In this document: one piece after another, positions 7,342 to 9,889 of the stretch
Layout of the letters: every line of letters starts with the position of its first letter
Numbering within the stretch: position 1 is the first letter of the stretch
Source: an uncultured Actinomycetes bacterium
GTDB taxonomy: Bacteria > Actinomycetota > Acidimicrobiia > Acidimicrobiales > Microtrichaceae
Assembly: GCA_903953195.1 (NCBI GenBank)
Contig: CAJBIS010000270.1
Span: 1-9,889, forward strand
Length of the DNA: 9,889 nt
Direction of reading: 5' to 3'
Made by a program: the position numbers and the translations under genes
Notes under the pieces: generated by a model
Told to the model about the DNA's origin: nothing
What the model saw: the letters and a program-made list of their open reading frames with translations, nothing else
Databases searched by the model: none

Positions 7342-8076
7342 ATGCCCATCCACGGAACGCTCTTCCAGGAGTACGCCGAGACGACCGGCGCCGACCCGTT
7401 CACGCTGCAGAACAAGAAGATGCTCAAGGTGTTCATGCAGTACGGACCGGTGATGGCCAAGACCGGTTCGATGGTCGCCTATCAGGGTGACGTGCGATTC
7501 GCGAAGGCCGGCTCGGGCGGGCTCAACAAGATGGTCAAGTCCAAGCTCACCGGCGAGGGCGTCGACCTGATGACCTGCGAGGGATCGGGTGAGTTGTTCC
7601 TCGCCGACATGGCCTCGGAGATCCAGGTCTTCTATCTGGAGAACGACTCGGTGTCCGTGAACGGCGCCAGCATCCTCGCCTTCTCCAGCTCGATCGAATG
7701 GGACATCCACCGAGTGGGCGCCGGGGCGTCGATCACCTCCGGGAACCTCTACAACGTGGTCCTGAGGGGAACCGGCTACGTGGCGGTGCTGACGAAGGGC
7801 GACCCGGTCGTGCTCGACGTGGCCGGCGCCCCGACCTTCGCCGACGCCGACGCCGTTGTGCTCTGGACCGCAGGGGTGTCCATGGACGTCCGGGTGGACA
7901 CTGGTGGGATCAAGTCCCTGCTGCGTGGCGGGTCCGGCGAGCTGCTGCAGATGGCGTTCGGCGGTCAGGGCTACGTCATGGTCCAGCCGGCGGAGAACGT
8001 GATCGTCGGTGGCGCTCAGGCCGCACAGCCGAGCGGTGGGACCGGCGGCATGCTCGGCGGTCTCCTCGGCGGCTGA
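7342..8076 (+). CDS. AIM24 family protein (TIGR00266/DUF124-like), function unknown
   Basis: The 244-residue protein resembles the AIM24/DUF124 family (PF01987): a beta-rich protein with Gly-containing strands such as MAKTGSMVAYQGDVRF, GSGELFLAD and GNLYNVVLRGTGYVAVL. The yeast member Aim24 is needed for mitochondrial inner-membrane organisation; the bacterial role is not established. No signal peptide or membrane span is seen, so it is probably cytoplasmic. From residue 223 the chain turns into a Gly-rich tail ending GGMLGGLLGG, which looks flexible or like a membrane or self-association element. The ATG start is backed by GGAGG 5 nt upstream. It lies 105 bp after dnaE2 on the same strand and has its own candidate promoter, so joint expression with dnaE2 is uncertain. 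The family call rests on overall pattern, without a strict catalytic motif. Confidence 0.85.
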   Translation: MPIHGTLFQEYAETTGADPFTLQNKKMLKVFMQYGPVMAKTGSMVAYQGDVRFAKAGSGGLNKMVKSKLTGEGVDLMTCEGSGELFLADMASEIQVFYLENDSVSVNGASILAFSSSIEWDIHRVGAGASITSGNLYNVVLRGTGYVAVLTKGDPVVLDVAGAPTFADADAVVLWTAGVSMDVRVDTGGIKSLLRGGSGELLQMAFGGQGYVMVQPAENVIVGGAQAAQPSGGTGGMLGGLLGG

Positions 8077-8093
8077 TCCTGCAGGCCGTGTTC

Positions 8094-8130
8094 CCCGGCC
8101 CGACTCGGCGGGCAGTGGTGCCCGGCCCGA
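8094..8130 (+). repeat. 10-bp direct repeat CCCGGCCCGA, two copies
   Basis: CCCGGCCCGA occurs at 8094-8103 and again at 8121-8130, 27 bp apart, between the AIM24 and carboxypeptidase genes. The second copy forms the 3' arm of the hairpin at 8102-8133. It may be an accident of GC-rich sequence or part of the terminator. Confidence 0.45.
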
Positions 8131-8133
8131 GTT
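8102..8133 (+). terminator. Likely hairpin terminator after the AIM24-family gene
   Basis: CTCGG-CGGGC, loop AGTGGT, GCCCG-gc-CCGAG: ten Watson-Crick pairs with a 2-nt bulge on the 3' arm, extended by an A/T pair and a G/U pair. It starts 26 bp past the stop. There is no proper U run (only GTTCG), as is common in high-GC actinobacterial terminators, so efficiency is uncertain. Confidence 0.5.
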
Positions 8134-8167
8134 CGCATGCCGATGTCGCGGTGGGGCCGGTGCACGG

Positions 8168-8173
8168 CATGAT
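8168..8173 (+). promoter_or_regulatory. Possible -10 element of the carboxypeptidase gene (leaderless)
   Basis: CATGAT sits 6 nt before the GTG start at 8180, the same spacing as the -10 hexamers of pepF and dnaE2. It keeps the A at position 2 and T at position 6 but lacks the leading T. No -35 and no Shine-Dalgarno are visible before this gene. Confidence 0.35.
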
Positions 8174-8179
8174 GTCGGC

Positions 8180-9358
8180 GTGACTGGCGGTGCGCTGAGG
8201 CGGACGGTCGCTCGGGCGATCGCGGCGACGGTGCTGCTCGCCGCGTCCTCAGCCGGCGTGGCGGTGGCGGGGGCCGAGACCCCGACGACGGTCCCCGGTC
8301 AGCGGGCGCAGGCCGACGCCCAGGTCGACACGCTCCGGGCCTCACGGGAGCAGGTGCTCGCCCGGATCTCCGAGTTGACCGCAGCGGTGGACGCCGAGCG
8401 GGCACAGGCCGAGGCGTCACGCGTGCAGGCCGATGGAGCCGCCGCCGAAGCCGACGCCGCCCAGCGGGCTGCGGACGCTGCGGCCGCGGTGGCCGCTCGC
8501 AACCGAGACGAGTTCCGCAGCTACGTCGTGCAGACGTTCATCCGGCCTCCGGCCCAGGACGCGCTCGCACTCCTGTCGCTGCCGGCCGACGAGGGCTCGG
8601 ACCACGCGGTCGGCATGCTCCGCTCCGTTGCGGATCGACGCCGGGCGACGGCCGATGACCACGTGAGGCAGCAGCGGGCTGCGGAGCGCACCCGTGATGC
8701 AGCCCGTACCGCCGAGACCGACGCACGGCGGGCTCAGCAGTCCGCTGACGCCGCGGCGTCGGAGCTGCAGTCGGCGATCGACCAGCAGTCGACGCTGGCG
8801 GGGGAGTTGGACCAGCGCCTCGACGCAGCGCTGGCCGAGGCCGAGTCGCTCCGGCAGATCGATGCCGAGGCGGCTCGCCGGCTCGCCGCCGAGGAGGCCG
8901 CGCTACGTCAGCAGGGTCCGCGGTCCACGGGCGCAGCGCCCGTCGGCCCGGTCGCCGTGGTCGACGCCGCCGACATCGTCGTGGTCCGGGGTATTCCGAT
9001 TCACCGGAGCATCGCCGACGAACTCGACGCCATGTTGGCGTCCGCAGCCGCCGACGGGGTGACGATCTCGGGCAGCGGTTACCGGAACAGCCGGCGTCAG
9101 ATCGAACTCCGGGTGCAGAACTGCGGGTCGTCGCCGTTCGACATCTACCAGCGGTCACCGGCCGAGTGCGCCCCGCCGACGGCCCGTCCGGGCACGTCCA
9201 TGCACGAACGCGGACTCGCCGTCGACCTCACCTCCGGGGGGAGGGCCATCACGTCGCGCGCCGACCCGGCGTTCGTCTGGCTGGCCGCCAACGCTGGACG
9301 CTTCGGCTTCCGCAACCTGCCCTCGGAGCCGTGGCACTGGTCGACGACGGGGTCCTGA
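8180..9358 (+). CDS. Secreted coiled-coil protein with C-terminal VanY-type M15 D,D-carboxypeptidase domain
   Basis: This is an exported wall-remodelling enzyme predicted to cleave peptidoglycan stem peptides. The 392 residues begin with a signal peptide: basic LRR, a hydrophobic stretch, and probable cleavage after AGA (32). Ala/Arg/Glu/Gln-rich helices follow at about 38-111 and 149-246, joined by the segment FRSYVVQTFIRPPAQDALAL, suggesting a long helical hairpin. The M15B domain (about 265-392) has the zinc motif SMHERGLAVD (H342, D349) and EPWHW, with catalytic-type E383 and third ligand H386. GYRNSRRQ precedes it, and C315/C330 could form a disulphide. GTG 8180 is chosen because the signal peptide starts there and no in-frame start lies between the AIM24 stop and it. 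The architecture recalls FtsEX-controlled hydrolases such as PcsB, but with an M15 instead of a CHAP or NlpC catalytic domain; that link is inference. Confidence 0.9.
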   Translation: MTGGALRRTVARAIAATVLLAASSAGVAVAGAETPTTVPGQRAQADAQVDTLRASREQVLARISELTAAVDAERAQAEASRVQADGAAAEADAAQRAADAAAAVAARNRDEFRSYVVQTFIRPPAQDALALLSLPADEGSDHAVGMLRSVADRRRATADDHVRQQRAAERTRDAARTAETDARRAQQSADAAASELQSAIDQQSTLAGELDQRLDAALAEAESLRQIDAEAARRLAAEEAALRQQGPRSTGAAPVGPVAVVDAADIVVVRGIPIHRSIADELDAMLASAAADGVTISGSGYRNSRRQIELRVQNCGSSPFDIYQRSPAECAPPTARPGTSMHERGLAVDLTSGGRAITSRADPAFVWLAANAGRFGFRNLPSEPWHWSTTGS

Positions 9359-9381
9359 CGGTCCGCCGCCTCAGCCGGTGA

Positions 9382-9889
9382 TCACTGACGCAGGCGAGCG
9401 AGCAGGCGGAGCATCTCGAGGTAGAGCCACACCAGCGTCACCAGCAGGCCGAACGCGCCGTACCAGTCCATGTAGCGGGGCAGGCCCATCTTCGTGCCGC
9501 GCTCGATGAAGTCGAAGTCGAGGATCAGGTTGAGCGCGGCGACCACCACGACGACGAGGCTGACGACGATCCCGATGCCGCCGCCGCTCCAGAATCCGGT
9601 GGCGACGCCGAACAGGTTCAGGATGAAGACACCGAGGTACATGAACATGATGCCGAACGTCGCGGCGATCACGCCCTTGACGAACTTCGGGGTCGCCCGG
9701 AGCACCCGCAGGCCGTAGAGGGCGAGCATCACCAGGAACACACCGAACGTGGCGAGCACGGCCTGAGCGACGATGCCGCCGTACAGCGCTCCGAAGTATG
9801 CGGAGATGGCACCGAGCAGATAGCCCTCGCAGGCGGCGTACAGCGGGGCGGTGATCCGGGCCCGCTGCGGCTTGATCGACGTGAAGATC
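9382..9889 (-). CDS. Bax inhibitor-1/YccA family membrane protein, N-terminus cut by window edge
   Basis: The visible 168 residues form the C-terminal part of a multi-pass inner-membrane protein of the Bax inhibitor-1 (TMBIM-like) superfamily, bacterial subgroup of PF12811. About five hydrophobic segments are present. The hallmarks are the acidic LDFDFIERG and the ending MDWYGAFGLLVTLVWLYLE followed by MLRLLARLRQ. The reading frame is open to the window edge, so the start lies beyond 9889; the GTG at 9759 is internal. A related Bacillus protein (YetJ) is a pH-sensitive calcium leak channel, but the function of this subgroup is not established. The gene converges on the carboxypeptidase gene with only 23 bp between the stops (9359-9381), where I see no clear terminator hairpin, only the short palindrome GTGATCAC across the stop codon. 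Confidence 0.92.
   Translation of the reverse strand, partial: IFTSIKPQRARITAPLYAACEGYLLGAISAYFGALYGGIVAQAVLATFGVFLVMLALYGLRVLRATPKFVKGVIAATFGIMFMYLGVFILNLFGVATGFWSGGGIGIVVSLVVVVVAALNLILDFDFIERGTKMGLPRYMDWYGAFGLLVTLVWLYLEMLRLLARLRQ

Noticed and set aside
6508..7710. Open frame of 400 codons on the minus strand spanning the dnaE2 end and the AIM24 start
   Set aside because: It runs antisense through two well-supported genes and their gap, with no recognised domain.
8009..8179. Upstream extension of the carboxypeptidase reading frame into the AIM24 gene
   Set aside because: The signal peptide begins at GTG 8180, the extension has no signal-like or conserved sequence, and the frame has no start codon between the AIM24 stop and 8180.
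9378..9385. Palindrome GTGATCAC at the stop codon of the Bax inhibitor-1 gene
   Set aside because: Eight bases with no loop or G/C-rich stem cannot make a good terminator, and the site overlaps the stop codon; probably chance.
1..9889. Possible mobile island, phage defence cluster or secondary-metabolite system
   Set aside because: No transposase, integrase, nuclease, toxin-antitoxin or biosynthetic gene is present, base composition is uniform, and all six genes belong to widespread families.

Overview
This is ordinary-looking chromosomal DNA from a very GC-rich bacterium, almost certainly an actinobacterium. The signs are strong G/C preference at third codon positions, frequent GTG starts, TAnnnT-type -10 hexamers placed directly before start codons (leaderless mRNAs), an SOS box of the TCGAAC-N4-GTTCGA type used by actinobacteria and Bacillus, and an actinobacterial-style DnaE2. 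I lean towards the class Acidimicrobiia (Ilumatobacter-like), but that is an impression from gene content and not proven here.

Layout. 1-1800 (minus): a PAS-PAS-GGDEF-EAL cyclic-di-GMP protein whose C-terminus runs off the left edge. 1928-3769 (minus): an oligoendopeptidase F (M3 family). 3770-3852: an 83-bp divergent promoter region with a perfect LexA operator. 3853-7236 (plus): the error-prone DNA polymerase DnaE2 (ImuC). 7342-8076 (plus): an AIM24-family protein of unknown role. 8180-9358 (plus): a secreted coiled-coil protein ending in a VanY-type M15 D,D-carboxypeptidase domain. 9382-9889 (minus): the C-terminal part of a Bax inhibitor-1 family membrane protein, cut by the right edge and convergent with the carboxypeptidase. 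No gene-free stretch exceeds about 130 bp. No tRNA, rRNA, CRISPR array, transposase or prophage gene was seen.

How the genes relate. The best-supported regulatory story is SOS control of dnaE2. The LexA box fills the space just upstream of the -10 hexamer, and the GTG start lies 6 nt after that hexamer. The partner genes imuA' and imuB, often found with dnaE2, are not next to it here. The other genes look like independent units: c-di-GMP signalling, cytoplasmic peptide turnover, wall remodelling and a membrane protein. I found no convincing new multi-gene system. The most interesting points are the leaderless SOS promoter, the matching start geometry of the divergent pair, the degenerate GGDEF site beside an intact EAL site, and the helical-hairpin plus M15 peptidase architecture.
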